DNA of 64,000 bases from Lentzea nigeriaca (GTDB lineage: Bacteria > Actinomycetota > Actinomycetes > Mycobacteriales > Pseudonocardiaceae). A program made the position numbers and the translations under genes. Where the stretch lies: positions 62,001 through 126,000 of the forward strand of contig NZ_JAFBCX010000016.1 of NCBI RefSeq assembly GCF_016907955.1. Reading direction: 5' to 3'. Positions 26,001 to 33,399 of this stretch are shown piece by piece. The notes beneath the pieces were generated by a model. That model was not told the DNA's origin and ran no database searches. It saw nothing but the letters and a program-made list of their open reading frames with translations. Position 1 is the stretch's first letter; each line of letters starts with the position of its first letter.

Positions 26001-26798
26001 CAGTTTCGCCGCCGGGGCTACACCTTTGTACTTGCCGGCCGAACCCTGGCCGGTGCCCGCGATGGTCGAGGCGACGTGGGTGCCGTGACCGTGCCGGTCG
26101 ACGACGTCCGGCTCGTCGGAGAAGTTCTCCGCCGCGGTGATCTTCCCTGCGACGTCGGGGTGGTTCGCGTCGATGCCGGTGTCCACGACGGCGACGGTGA
26201 CGTCACGACCGTCGAAGCCCGCGCTCCAGGCGGCGGGAGCACCGATCTGCCTGGTGGTCTGGTCGAGCGTGATGTGGACCGGCCGGTCGTACTTCACGTG
26301 GACGCCCGACTTCGCGCTCATGTCCAAGGAACGCCAGAACTCGTGCGCCTTCGTCTTCTCGACCCGGATCCCAGACGCGTCGAGGCTGCCGATGCGGGTG
26401 TGCGCGTTCGCCGAGAAACCACCGGTCATCAGGACCGGGACCGTGGTCGTGTGGTCGTCGGACTGGCCGGTGCGCACGAGTTCGGTGACGTTGAAGAGGG
26501 TTCGTTCGACGGTGCCCGACGTGACGGCTCCGAGCGCGTCCGACGGGTAGACGTGCAGTCCTTCCGCCGTCGTCATCGTGTGGAAGATCGGTTGCTCGCC
26601 GTCTCGTGGCGCGGCGTGGATCTGCGCGACCTTCCGTCCGTCCGAGCGTTCGGTGTAGTCGACGACGTCACCGGTGATGAGCGTGATCCGGTGCGAGGCC
26701 TCGGATGTCTGCGGTGGTGGTGACGGTGGAGCGGCGGACGCGGGCGGCGCACCCAGCGTCGCGGCGGCGATGGCAAGTGCCAGAACGTGTCGAATCAC
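23052..26798 (-). CDS. Secreted S8 subtilisin-like serine protease, 1248 residues
   Basis: Large extracellular subtilase. A signal peptide (MIRHVLALAIAAATLGAPPA) is followed by a propeptide-like region to about residue 185. The catalytic domain has Asp206 in VAVVDTGIDANHPD, His238 in RHGHGTHVAST, the oxyanion Asn in AAGNNGPAG, and Ser414 in ASGTSMATPHVAG, so the triad is complete. About 700 further residues contain beta-rich domains of unclear type and a C-terminal Ig-like segment (VQWSADDGKTWRQAAVEPSG), resembling other large actinobacterial subtilases. It stands alone; the gene facing it is a TrmB/LuxR-type regulator. The natural substrate is unknown. Confidence 0.93.
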   Translation of the reverse strand: MIRHVLALAIAAATLGAPPASAAPPSPPPQTSEASHRITLITGDVVDYTERSDGRKVAQIHAAPRDGEQPIFHTMTTAEGLHVYPSDALGAVTSGTVERTLFNVTELVRTGQSDDHTTTVPVLMTGGFSANAHTRIGSLDASGIRVEKTKAHEFWRSLDMSAKSGVHVKYDRPVHITLDQTTRQIGAPAAWSAGFDGRDVTVAVVDTGIDANHPDVAGKITAAENFSDEPDVVDRHGHGTHVASTIAGTGQGSAGKYKGVAPAAKLVIAKVFNGAGEADTSQVLAGIEWAARSGARIVNLSLGGEVTDGTDELSTLVDRLSAETGVLFVVAAGNNGPAGRSVTAPGAATSALTVGAVDRQNKLAPFSSTGPRIGDALAKPEINAPGVGVVAARAAGTNMGAPVSDTYTAASGTSMATPHVAGAAALLAQQHPDWTAQTLKNALVTSAADIGMPWYEQGAGRLDVARAIKQGVTATASASFGRYDRGARGVLTRELQYVNDSATPLTLDLTPAIKGWDGKSTTGFKLSTTTLTVPANGKASAVLTLDPEVGAAGVYGGVVTATATGVSLRTPVSVYEAPQTFPVSVHVRDTAGRPPAPAMGQLIDDSNGGDDVNDPFDEIVSYYFEVVNGEGVANVPSGRYSAISWATENTAGVRRWSALAAPELTVTGASEVSLDGQKTVPIEVVPPGPAELRDRTVTMRRALPADGEKQPLIIETAAVLGTAPWEIRATPAVAAKKGAISLQDNVTLQTSTVTATTGGRTLGTDGDVAVLSAKWAGDRDLTVGGDTALVKIKPDTPANMVKAANTAATAAAQAGKKAILSYVDLPGALALTGLSSAALPALGVSNTDGEFLARQTALKLSIRHGPEAVFNLSYLDANGIPADHRRTVDPAKLVKRQTSYHADKPGLTVQKTWYPFPTGLWQSMILRGTTFTPPAAWTEYIGPGDDRIVWKRHVTLSGLDARGQRAAMTMFQENVFREGAAPATERWFAGPMHSTAIELQSDHPARYPAAGGAWRQLCSNCRAGDTFVPALQWTDGTPGHYTNPYQNSKFFTTTKVRLFRGDTEIPSSQEPLAFYPTFQMVPEKASYRLETVETQAPGAVAGAINPVLFTLAPRTETTWTFQSFRSQNPPPLGYSCHGGQATCQFQPLIRLRHDLPLDLMNSAPAGKPFVYHVRASSTGAPVTLVKVQWSADDGKTWRQAAVEPSGDRWQVTVDNPSGDVWLRTEARDGAGNTVTQTMQKAFRTHSGG

Positions 26799-26909
26799 GG
26801 CGCCCTCCCACGGTGATCAGGTCACAGCAGGATGAGGGGCCGGAAATCGTTGGGAAACAGCAGGAAGCGGCGGTTAGTCGCCGTTGGCGACTTCGCGCCA
26901 CGCACCGAC

Positions 26910-26944
26910 GTGCCCGGGACGCCGAGGGGTGGCGGCCCGGGCAC
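26910..26944. terminator. Hairpin terminator downstream of LTD gene 1
   Basis: Nine-base-pair stem GTGCCCGGG / CCCGGGCAC with a 17-base spacer that can itself pair (CGCC / GGCG). It lies just beyond the end of the minus-strand lamin-tail-domain gene and ahead of the subtilase gene. Confidence 0.55.
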
Positions 26945-26979
26945 TCGAGTGCACCTGCTCGATGATCAGAGCGAGTTGA

Positions 26980-27615
26980 TCAGAAAGTGCGCTCCTGCAG
27001 CGAGAAGTCGCGCTGGTTGTTGTTGGTGTCCTGGTTCAGCAGGTTGCGCGTGTTCGAACCCGCGAGCTGCGCGGTGCGCTGGTTCTCGGGCTGCGCGTGC
27101 ACGCCTTCCTTCGCCGCGGTCACGGGAGCGGAGAACGCGACACCGTCGATCTTGAAGGCGTTCGGGGTCATACTGCCGAAGATCGCGACACCGCCGAGGG
27201 TCGGGATGCCCTCCTCACCGAGGAAACGCACGGGGAGAACGTTCGGCGTCGAGGTCGTCCCGGAGAACTCCGCGCCCGTCAGCACCAGCGTGCTGCCGAC
27301 GTTGTTGGCCGGAGCCAGCGTGAGCGGCTGACCAGTGGCATCGGACAGCGGGATGGTCTGGATGACCTCGTTGCGCTGGTTGTAGATCTTGACGACCCAG
27401 TTGGTCAGCTGGACCTGCTCGCTCGAGAGGTTGACGATCTCGATGGCCTCGTCGAGCGGGCCGTTCGGGCCCATCGTGGAGACCTCGTTGATCAGCACTG
27501 ACGGAAGCTGCGTGACCTCGGGCGCCTCGGGCTCCTCGGCGGCAGTCGCCAGACCCGAGAACGCGATCAGGCCCGCGAATGCGAGCGAAGCGGCTCCGCC
27601 CAGCAGACGACGCAT
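26980..27615 (-). CDS. Secreted lamin-tail-domain (LTD) protein 1
   Basis: Exported protein of 211 residues. The ATG at 27615 has GAAGGGA upstream and begins a clear signal peptide (MRRLLGGAASLAFAGLIAFS, cleavage near ATAA). The mature part is an LTD-type immunoglobulin-like beta sandwich: SVLINEVSTMGPNG, DEAIEIVNLSSEQVQLTNWV, VKIYNQRNEVIQTIPL, TLAPANNVGSTLVL. Bacterial LTD domains are usually attached to secreted enzymes or surface proteins; here it stands alone, without a catalytic module. The C-terminus is Asn/Gln-rich (NLLNQDTNNNQRDFSLQ). Function unknown; a second LTD gene lies immediately upstream. Confidence 0.78.
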   Translation of the reverse strand: MRRLLGGAASLAFAGLIAFSGLATAAEEPEAPEVTQLPSVLINEVSTMGPNGPLDEAIEIVNLSSEQVQLTNWVVKIYNQRNEVIQTIPLSDATGQPLTLAPANNVGSTLVLTGAEFSGTTSTPNVLPVRFLGEEGIPTLGGVAIFGSMTPNAFKIDGVAFSAPVTAAKEGVHAQPENQRTAQLAGSNTRNLLNQDTNNNQRDFSLQERTF

Positions 27616-27743
27616 TGTCTTTGTCCCTTCGAGAAGTGAATTCGGGGTATTTCTCGCAGGCGGCACATCTGGCCGGAGGAACGGCCATTCTTGCCGCCAG
27701 GACTGACTTTGCTCGCATTCGTTCGGGCTAGAAAGGGGCCATT

Positions 27744-28259
27744 TCAGATAGGTTTCAGATTGTTTTCGCCAGGAGACGGAATCTGGCAGGTGAAGTCGAT
27801 CGAGTTGTGGTCGGTGTCGCGGGACTCGCCATCGCGGCCCAGCGCTGAATCGGCACAGGGCCTTGCTGCGCCGTCTTCGCTGCACGGGGACGGGGAGCTG
27901 AGTCCGACGCTGTCGGCGTGTGCGCCGTACCGGTTTCGGGCGATTACTCCGGTACCGACCACACTGTCCACTACGAGACCGTTAGGGATCGTTCCGCTGA
28001 ACGTGCTCCCAACTATCACGAAGTATTCACCCGGTGGCAGCACGCTGTTGGGTGGGATGGTGGCGAGGATTCTCGGGGTCCGCCCGGTGCACGCCTGGAT
28101 CGTCCATCCTCCGACGTCTGTGGTGGTGGAGCCGGTGTTGCGCAGTTCGACGAATCCGCTCGTCCCCAGTGCGATCTCGTTCACTTTCACAGGAGATACC
28201 CCTGGGGTGCTGCCGAACGAGCTTCCGGCGAGTAACAGCAACGTTCCAACTGTGTTCAC
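27744..28259 (-). CDS. Secreted lamin-tail-domain (LTD) protein 2
   Basis: Small exported protein, about 171 residues. Candidate GTG starts at 28259 and 28271 give a short hydrophobic leader (MNTVGTLLLLAGSSFGSTPG); neither has a strong ribosome-binding site, so the exact start is uncertain. Starts further upstream are unlikely because a strong terminator hairpin (28281-28316) lies there. The LTD fold is visible as VKVNEIALGTSGFVELRNTG, TDVGGWTIQACTG and VLPPGEYFVIVGSTF, and the end TDHNSIDFTCQIPSPGENN has the form usual at the end of LTD units. It is tandem with LTD protein 1 (128-base gap, same strand). No enzymatic motif is seen. Confidence 0.68.
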   Translation of the reverse strand: MNTVGTLLLLAGSSFGSTPGVSPVKVNEIALGTSGFVELRNTGSTTTDVGGWTIQACTGRTPRILATIPPNSVLPPGEYFVIVGSTFSGTIPNGLVVDSVVGTGVIARNRYGAHADSVGLSSPSPCSEDGAARPCADSALGRDGESRDTDHNSIDFTCQIPSPGENNLKPI

Positions 28260-28280
28260 TAAGGGGGCCACATTACGGAG

Positions 28281-28316
28281 TTTGGCCCCCTGTGCGCGAG
28301 GGCACAGGGGGCCAAA
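28281..28316. terminator. Strong hairpin terminator
   Basis: Perfect 15-base-pair stem TTTGGCCCCCTGTGC / GCACAGGGGGCCAAA with a six-base loop, between the XRE regulator gene and LTD gene 2 on the minus strand. Confidence 0.8.
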
Positions 28317-28442
28317 GGTCCTTACCACCTGGGACTTGTGGGGAAGGGCGGCGTCGTTGCGTGCCCTGTACGAGTGGCACCGTGACGCCGCCCTCCCTCT
28401 TTTCCGCGGGCGGGCAGACCCCTGCCGTCTGCCCGCACTCCG

Positions 28443-28793
28443 CTAGTGGGAGTGGTCCTCGTTGCGCGTCCTGCGAGATTCCCGTTCGATCACCGCGGCC
28501 CGATCGACCTCGGCGTGCGGCACATCCAGCGCCGCGCTGATCCAGGCACGCCAGTAGGGGCCGGGAATGCGTTTGCCGCGTTCCCATCTCGACACTTCTT
28601 CACGAGTGACGCTGTCGTTTTGTGAGATCTCGCACAACAGGTCCGCGAGTTCGCGCTGGGTGAGGCCCTGCTCCCGCCGCGCCTGTGGAATCAAGGCGGT
28701 AATCGGCGGGGTGTCCTGGTGCTCGTGGGCTTGATGGACTGCCTTGAGCACGGTTCTGCTCCGTTTCGGTGTGATGGCGGGTGCAACAACCAC
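28443..28793 (-). CDS. XRE family helix-turn-helix regulator, 116 residues
   Basis: Small DNA-binding protein with an N-terminal basic tail and one XRE-type HTH between about residues 32 and 92 (ARREQGLTQRELADLLCEIS; VTREEVSRWERGKRIPGPYW). The form with an insertion before the recognition helix and the WERGKRIPGPYWR ending is common in actinomycetes. The GTG at 28793 follows GGGCAGG. It has no clear partner: the upstream region is divergent from the SnoaL gene, and a strong terminator follows it. Targets unknown. Confidence 0.8.
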   Translation of the reverse strand: MVVAPAITPKRSRTVLKAVHQAHEHQDTPPITALIPQARREQGLTQRELADLLCEISQNDSVTREEVSRWERGKRIPGPYWRAWISAALDVPHAEVDRAAVIERESRRTRNEDHSH

Positions 28794-28884
28794 CCTGCCC
28801 GATAGCTTCAGAGTTCGGTCCGTGCAAAGTGGTGATACCGGCGGTCGTTGAAAGTTCAGGTACCACTGGAATCGTCCGATCGGA

Positions 28885-28899
28885 TGTTTGGGGTAAACA
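28885..28899. promoter_or_regulatory. Possible operator upstream of SnoaL-TetR pair
   Basis: TGTTT-GGGGT-AAACA, a perfect 5-5-5 inverted repeat 106 bases upstream of the SnoaL-like gene. The right half GGGGTAAACA resembles CGGTAAATAC at the ATP-grasp promoter (30095-30109). A candidate site for the TetR-type regulator encoded between them. Confidence 0.35.
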
Positions 28900-29004
28900 C
28901 AGCTGGGCCATCGGGGGGTGTGTTCTCACATTTCGAGCGGCTCGCTAGTGTGAGTGCGCCGGGATCGTTGCCGCAGCAATGACCGAGATGAGAAGGTAGG
29001 GAAA

Positions 29005-29415
29005 ATGCTCTCGACGGTCGAAGTGGTGCAGGTGTTCCTGGCGCGACTGGCGGCACAGGACGCACCGGGCATCGCGCGGTTGTGCGCGCCGACCGTGGAA
29101 TGGGAGGCGCCCGACCCGAACGGCGCCCGATGGGCACCAGGCCCGCGTACCCGCCGCGAGGTCGAGTCCCAGTTCCTGACCCTGTTCGCCACGTTCGGCC
29201 TGGAGCAGCTCTCGGTGCGCCAGGTGATCGTCGACGGAGGTGACGCCGCCGTGGTCGGCTGGGCGCGCTGGCGGGTGCTCGCCACCGGTGAGCAGGCGGA
29301 CGCCCGGTTCGCCGCCGTGCTCTCGGTGCACCTTGGTGAGATCGAGCAGTACTGGCAGATGCCCGACACGTTGGCCGTCGCCGTCGCGACCGGTGCCGCG
29401 CGGACAGAGGCATGA
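29005..29415 (+). CDS. SnoaL-like / NTF2-fold protein
   Basis: Small cytoplasmic protein of 136 residues with the cone-shaped NTF2/SnoaL fold (VVQVFLARLAAQDAPGIARL; VEWEAPDPNGARWAPGPRTR; HLGEIEQYWQMPDT). The ATG at 29005 is preceded by AGAAGGTAGGG. Members are polyketide cyclases, hydrolases or ligand-binding proteins; the residues visible do not decide which. The stop overlaps the start of the TetR-type regulator (ATGA), so both are made together. Being coupled to a ScbR-like receptor, it could act on or bind a signal or secondary metabolite, which is an inference. Confidence 0.72.
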   Translation: MLSTVEVVQVFLARLAAQDAPGIARLCAPTVEWEAPDPNGARWAPGPRTRREVESQFLTLFATFGLEQLSVRQVIVDGGDAAVVGWARWRVLATGEQADARFAAVLSVHLGEIEQYWQMPDTLAVAVATGAARTEA

Positions 29416-30029
29416 GCGTCAAACGCGAGAGATCGACGCGCACGCGGGCGAAGCTCCTGCGTGCCGCTGCCGAGGTGTTCGACCGCGAGGGCTTCGCGGG
29501 ATCCAGTCTCACCGCCGTATGTGCGCGCGCCGAAGTGTCGAAAGGCGCGCTTTATTGCCACTTCCGCTCGAAGGAGGCGCTCGGCGTCGCGATCATCGAG
29601 GAGCAGTCGTTGCTGTGGCACCGGTTGCGCGACGAACAGCTCGCCAAGGAGGAGTCGCCGGCGCAGGCGCTGATCTCGATGTCGTTCGAGTTCGTCCGCA
29701 GGCTCGACACCGATCTCACCGTGCGGGTGAGCTCGAAGCTGTTGCGGGAGGCGGTGTTCTTCGACGTCGCGGCCGCCGCCCAGGTCGTCGGCTGGATCGC
29801 CGTCGTGCGCGACCTGCTGTCCCAGGCGCGGGACAACGGTGAGCTGCGTGAAGGCGTGAACGTGCGGCACGCGGCGGAGCAGATCGTCGCGGAGCTGCTC
29901 GGGCTGCAGCTCGTGGCTCAGGCGTTGAGCGGTGGAACGGACCTGCGCGCGCGGCTCGCCCGGTGGTGGCGAGCCTCTTCTGGCTGCCTGGTGACAGCTT
30001 CCGTTCGCGAAACACTGCGTTTCGAGTGA
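29412..30029 (+). CDS. TetR family regulator, ScbR/ArpA (gamma-butyrolactone receptor)-like
   Basis: Repressor of 205 residues. The N-terminal HTH region TRAKLLRAAAEVFDREGFAG ... CARAEVSKGALYCHFRSKEA and LGVAIIEEQ follows the pattern of ScbR/ArpA autoregulator receptors rather than generic TetR proteins, and the length is slightly under theirs (about 215-230). The C-terminal ligand-binding domain includes LISMSFEFVRRLDTDLTVRV and SGGTDLRARLARWW. It is coupled to the SnoaL gene by ATGA and followed by an ATP-grasp gene whose promoter contains a palindrome. No butyrolactone synthase (AfsA-like) gene is in the window, so the ligand is unknown; it could be a pseudo-receptor. Confidence 0.8.
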   Translation: MSVKRERSTRTRAKLLRAAAEVFDREGFAGSSLTAVCARAEVSKGALYCHFRSKEALGVAIIEEQSLLWHRLRDEQLAKEESPAQALISMSFEFVRRLDTDLTVRVSSKLLREAVFFDVAAAAQVVGWIAVVRDLLSQARDNGELREGVNVRHAAEQIVAELLGLQLVAQALSGGTDLRARLARWWRASSGCLVTASVRETLRFE

Positions 30030-30095
30030 CGGTCGTCTCGACCCAATCGAGACAGGAATGGCTGGTCACGCCCCTGCGGTTGTGCTCCTCGTTCG

Positions 30096-30109
30096 GTAAA
30101 TACCTTTAC
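30096..30109. promoter_or_regulatory. Possible operator upstream of ATP-grasp gene
   Basis: GTAAA-TACC-TTTAC, a perfect 5-4-5 inverted repeat, 19 bases ahead of the ATP-grasp start and just upstream of its ribosome-binding site. A candidate target of the upstream TetR-type regulator. Confidence 0.4.
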
Positions 30110-30127
30110 GATCTTGGAGGAGCAGCG

Positions 30128-31360
30128 GTGGCGAGCATCGTCGTGGTGGATCCGTACTCGGCCGGCAAGGGCATCGCGCCCGCGTTCGCCGAGCGTGGCG
30201 TCGAAGCGATCGCGGTGCTGACCACCCCCGAACCACCCGCAGGGCTCGCCAGGACGTGGATCCCGGAGAACTACCGCGAGGTCCACGTCCTCGGCGACCT
30301 CGACGTGCTGGCCGCGAAGCTCTCCGTCCACGAGCCGATCGCCGTCGTGCCGGGCACCGAGACCGGTGTCGAGACGGCGGAGGCGTTGTCCGAGCTGATC
30401 GTGCCGGGCCGCTCGAACGTGCTGACGCTGTCGTCCGCGCGGCGCGACAAGTGGCAGATGGCCGTGGCGCTGCGGACCGCGGACGTCCCGCACCTGCGCC
30501 AGATCAGCTCCGACAACGCCGGAGAGGTCGCGGCGTGGCTGCGCCGCGAGGGTCTCGAGGACGCGCCGATCGTGCTGAAGCCGCAGGAGAGCGGCGGCAC
30601 CGACGACGTGTTCGTCGCCCAGCCGGGTGACGACTGGCCGGCCAAGTTCGACCGGATCCTCGGCAGTGTCAACAAGCTGAACCTCCGCAACGACCGCGTG
30701 CTCGTGCAGGAGCTCGCGGTCGGCACCGAGTACGAGGTCGACAGCTACTCGATCGACGGCCGGCACGGCCTCGCCGCGGTCTGGCGCTACGCCAAGGAGT
30801 GCCGTGGCGACCGGCTCGGCATCTACCTGTCCAACACGCTGGTCCCCGCCGACGATCCGGTCGTGGACGAGCTGTTCGAGTACGTGTGCCGGGTGCTGGA
30901 CGCGACCGGCGTGCGCAACGGCCCGGCGCACGTGGAGGTGATGATCACTCCCGACGGCCCGCGGCTGATCGAGATCGGCGCCCGGCTCGCCGGTGCGGAG
31001 CAGCAGGAGCTGACGTTCCTCGGCGTCCGGGAGAGTCAGATCACCCGAATGGTCCGCCACCGACTGGATGGCGACACGACGGTCGGCCGGTACACGCAGC
31101 ACCAGCACGTGAAGTCGGTGTACCTGTCCTCGCCCGCGGCCGGTGAGCTCGGCAACGCGGCGCGGTTCGACGAGCTGGAGTCGTTGCTGCCGAGCTTCCA
31201 GCGCGCCGTTCTGCCGTATCGCGAGGGCTCGACCGTCCCGCGTACCGAGGACCTGTGGACTTCGCTCGGTTATGTCGTCCTCGCGACGACCGATCTCGCG
31301 CAGCTGAAACGCGACGAGGCTCTCGTGCGAGAAATCGAGGCGGGGCTGATCGTAGTTTGA
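30128..31360 (+). CDS. ATP-grasp domain protein (carboxylate-amine ligase-like)
   Basis: Soluble ligase-type protein of 410 residues. GTG 30128 is chosen because GGAGGAG stands seven to twelve bases upstream and the Rossmann-like first strand (ASIVVVDPYSAGKGIAP) follows at once. The ATP-grasp core has the ATP-binding lysine strand IVLKPQESGGTDDVFVA (near 157-173), VQELAVGTEYEVDSYS, and the metal-binding end RLIEIGARLAGAEQ, as in L-amino-acid ligases of the BacD/LadS type and carbamoyl-phosphate-synthase-like ligases. It probably joins an amino acid or amine to a carboxylate through an acyl phosphate. It follows the SnoaL-TetR pair in the same direction but has its own promoter region with a palindrome. 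Substrates unknown. Confidence 0.8.
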   Translation: MASIVVVDPYSAGKGIAPAFAERGVEAIAVLTTPEPPAGLARTWIPENYREVHVLGDLDVLAAKLSVHEPIAVVPGTETGVETAEALSELIVPGRSNVLTLSSARRDKWQMAVALRTADVPHLRQISSDNAGEVAAWLRREGLEDAPIVLKPQESGGTDDVFVAQPGDDWPAKFDRILGSVNKLNLRNDRVLVQELAVGTEYEVDSYSIDGRHGLAAVWRYAKECRGDRLGIYLSNTLVPADDPVVDELFEYVCRVLDATGVRNGPAHVEVMITPDGPRLIEIGARLAGAEQQELTFLGVRESQITRMVRHRLDGDTTVGRYTQHQHVKSVYLSSPAAGELGNAARFDELESLLPSFQRAVLPYREGSTVPRTEDLWTSLGYVVLATTDLAQLKRDEALVREIEAGLIVV

Positions 31361-31428
31361 TCTTCAGGATGGCCGGGTAGCCGGAATTCCACGCGACCCG
31401 TTAGGTTGCTTCGGACGAGCGGAGGCCG

Positions 31429-32709
31429 ATGAGCGAACCCTGGGACGGCGACCTGACGGGTGCGGTGATCGACAACCGCTTCGTCGTCGGTTCGTTGCTC
31501 GGTTCCGGTGGCATGGCCGAGGTCTACCGCGCGTACGACCGCGCGACCACGTCCTCGGTCGCGATCAAGGTCTTCACCGGCCCCGGCCTGCCCGACGACG
31601 AGCTGCGCCTGGAGCGCGAGGCCACGATGCTGGCGTCGCTCGAGTGCCCCGGCCTCATCCCGGTGTACGCGTCGGGCTCCGTGTCGCGCCGCCCGTACTT
31701 CGTGATGCGCGAGATCACCGGCGGCACCCTGCGGCAACGCATGCGCGAACCGCTGCCGCCCCGGTTCGTGGCGCGGATCGGCGGGCAGATCGCCGCGGTG
31801 CTGGACCACGTGCACGGCCTCGGCGTCGTGCACCGCGACATCAAGCCCTCGAACATCCTGCTCGACGACGAGGAGAAGCAGGCCTACCTGGCGGACTTCG
31901 GGCTGGCGCTGGTGCCGGAGGTCACCCGTGTGACGACGTCCGGGGTGCTGGTCGGCACCGCGGGCTACCTGGCGCCGGAACAGGTGCGCGGGTCGGACGT
32001 CGGGCCTGAGGCCGACGTGTACTCGCTCGGGCTGGTGCTGCTGGAATGCCTGACCGGCCGGTCCGAGTACCCCGGTGGCGATGCCGAGGCCGCGCTCGCC
32101 CGGCTGGCGAGGCCGCCGAGGATTCCGATCGACCTGCCGTTGGCGTGGGTGTCGCTGTTGTCCGCGATGACGGACATGGAGCCGGCACGCCGGCCGACCG
32201 CCGCCCAGTGCTCCCGGTCGCTGTCGGCTGCCTACGAGGCGAGCCGTGGACTCCCGGCGTTGCTACCGGACGCCGCGGTGTCCCCTGATCCGGCGGAGGT
32301 GCCCAGGCCGCGCAAGGGCAAGCGTTTGGCGATCACGGGTGCGGCTGCGGTGGCGGTGGCGGCGGTGGCTGTCGCGGTGGCGAACCTCGGTGGCGGCGGG
32401 GGAGAAGCGCCCGCGGCGGACGAGCACCCGTTGCCGGGGCCGTCCACCCGCGTGATCACGGTGGGGCCGTCCACGGTGACGGTGGTACAGACGCCGGACG
32501 TGCCCGGTGCGCCGCAGCGGGGAAGCTCGAGCGCGGGCAGCACGTCGCCGAGCAGCACGCCGACTTCGGCGAACCCGCCGACTTCGTCGAACACTCCGGG
32601 TTCTTCCGGCTCGTCGCCCACTCAGGAGCCGCCCAAGGACCCGGTCCAGCCGACGAAGGACCGGGAGCCGGGCAAGCCGACCAAGAAGTCCGACACGCCC
32701 AGGCCCTGA
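31429..32709 (+). CDS. Serine/threonine protein kinase, PknB type, membrane-anchored
   Basis: Eukaryotic-type kinase of 426 residues. The kinase domain spans about 18-280: glycine loop LLGSGGMAEVYRAYD (23-37), ATP lysine Lys47 in VAIKVF, Glu in the C helix (LEREATML), catalytic Asp137 in VVHRDIKPSN, DFG at 156-158, and GTAGYLAPEQ in the activation segment. A single transmembrane segment (about 297-318, AITGAAAVAVAAVAVAVANL) is followed by an extracytoplasmic Gly/Pro/Ser/Thr-rich tail of about 100 residues without PASTA repeats. It stands alone after the ATP-grasp gene. Upstream signals and targets cannot be told. Confidence 0.94.
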   Translation: MSEPWDGDLTGAVIDNRFVVGSLLGSGGMAEVYRAYDRATTSSVAIKVFTGPGLPDDELRLEREATMLASLECPGLIPVYASGSVSRRPYFVMREITGGTLRQRMREPLPPRFVARIGGQIAAVLDHVHGLGVVHRDIKPSNILLDDEEKQAYLADFGLALVPEVTRVTTSGVLVGTAGYLAPEQVRGSDVGPEADVYSLGLVLLECLTGRSEYPGGDAEAALARLARPPRIPIDLPLAWVSLLSAMTDMEPARRPTAAQCSRSLSAAYEASRGLPALLPDAAVSPDPAEVPRPRKGKRLAITGAAAVAVAAVAVAVANLGGGGGEAPAADEHPLPGPSTRVITVGPSTVTVVQTPDVPGAPQRGSSSAGSTSPSSTPTSANPPTSSNTPGSSGSSPTQEPPKDPVQPTKDREPGKPTKKSDTPRP

Positions 32710-32711
32710 CG

Positions 32712-33377
32712 TCAGGCCTTCGGTTCCTCGAACTCGGCGAACGGCAGGTCCGCCAGCTCGGCGCGCAGCGTGTCCAGGTCCGAGTACACCGCGGACGCCC
32801 CTCGGTCGACCAGCTCGTCCTCGCCGAACCCGCCGGTGAGCAGCCCGATCGACGGCAGTCCCGCACGTCCCGCGGCCTCGCAGTCCCACACCGAGTCGCC
32901 GATGACGACCGCGCGGGAGCCCTCGACCCGGCGCAGCGCCACCTGGATCAGGTCCGGCGCCGGCTTCGAGTCGTCGACGTCGTCGGCGGAGGTCCACACG
33001 ACGTCGCCGGGGTCGATCAGCTTCAGGTAGTGCTCGACGTGCTTGCGCTTGCCGGAGCTCGCGAGCACCACGGCCAGTCCCAGTTCCGTGGCGGCGCGGA
33101 TCAGCCGGTGCGCGCCCTCGATCGGCTGGATCTCGTCGATCATCTCGTCGAAGCAGCGTTCCCACGCGTCGCGCACCGCGTCGCCGTGGTCCCGTTCCAC
33201 CTGGTCGCCCGCCACGGCCGCCACCAGCCGGTCGCCGCCCATGCCGATCGAGCGGTGCACCTTCCACGCGGGCACGGTGACGTCGACGCTCCGGAACGCG
33301 CGCAGCCACGCCACCGTGTGGTGGTAGTTGGTGTCGACCAGCGTGCCGTCCACGTCGAGGACCACGGTGTTGCTCAT
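32712..33377 (-). CDS. HAD superfamily hydrolase (phosphatase, PGMB-like)
   Basis: Cytoplasmic phosphatase of 221 residues with the haloacid-dehalogenase fold. Motif I is LDVDGTLVDTN with nucleophile Asp8 and Asp10, motif II VVLASSGKRKHVEHYLK, motif III Lys in DDSKPAPDLI and motif IV VIGDSVWDCEAAGRAG. An alpha-helical cap after motif I matches the beta-phosphoglucomutase / phosphoglycolate phosphatase subfamily. The ATG at 33377 starts directly before motif I. It ends two bases from the stop of the convergent kinase gene. The substrate is not evident. Confidence 0.88.
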   Translation of the reverse strand: MSNTVVLDVDGTLVDTNYHHTVAWLRAFRSVDVTVPAWKVHRSIGMGGDRLVAAVAGDQVERDHGDAVRDAWERCFDEMIDEIQPIEGAHRLIRAATELGLAVVLASSGKRKHVEHYLKLIDPGDVVWTSADDVDDSKPAPDLIQVALRRVEGSRAVVIGDSVWDCEAAGRAGLPSIGLLTGGFGEDELVDRGASAVYSDLDTLRAELADLPFAEFEEPKA

Positions 33378-33399
33378 GGCAGAGGGTTTGCCCGGCGTC

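Noticed and set aside
24669-26723. Plus-strand open frame of 684 codons antisense to the subtilase
   Set aside because: Composition typical of a shadow frame; the opposite strand carries the full S8 triad.
29412-30029. A full gamma-butyrolactone signalling locus
   Set aside because: Only the receptor-like regulator is present; no AfsA-type synthase or butenolide reductase gene is in the window.
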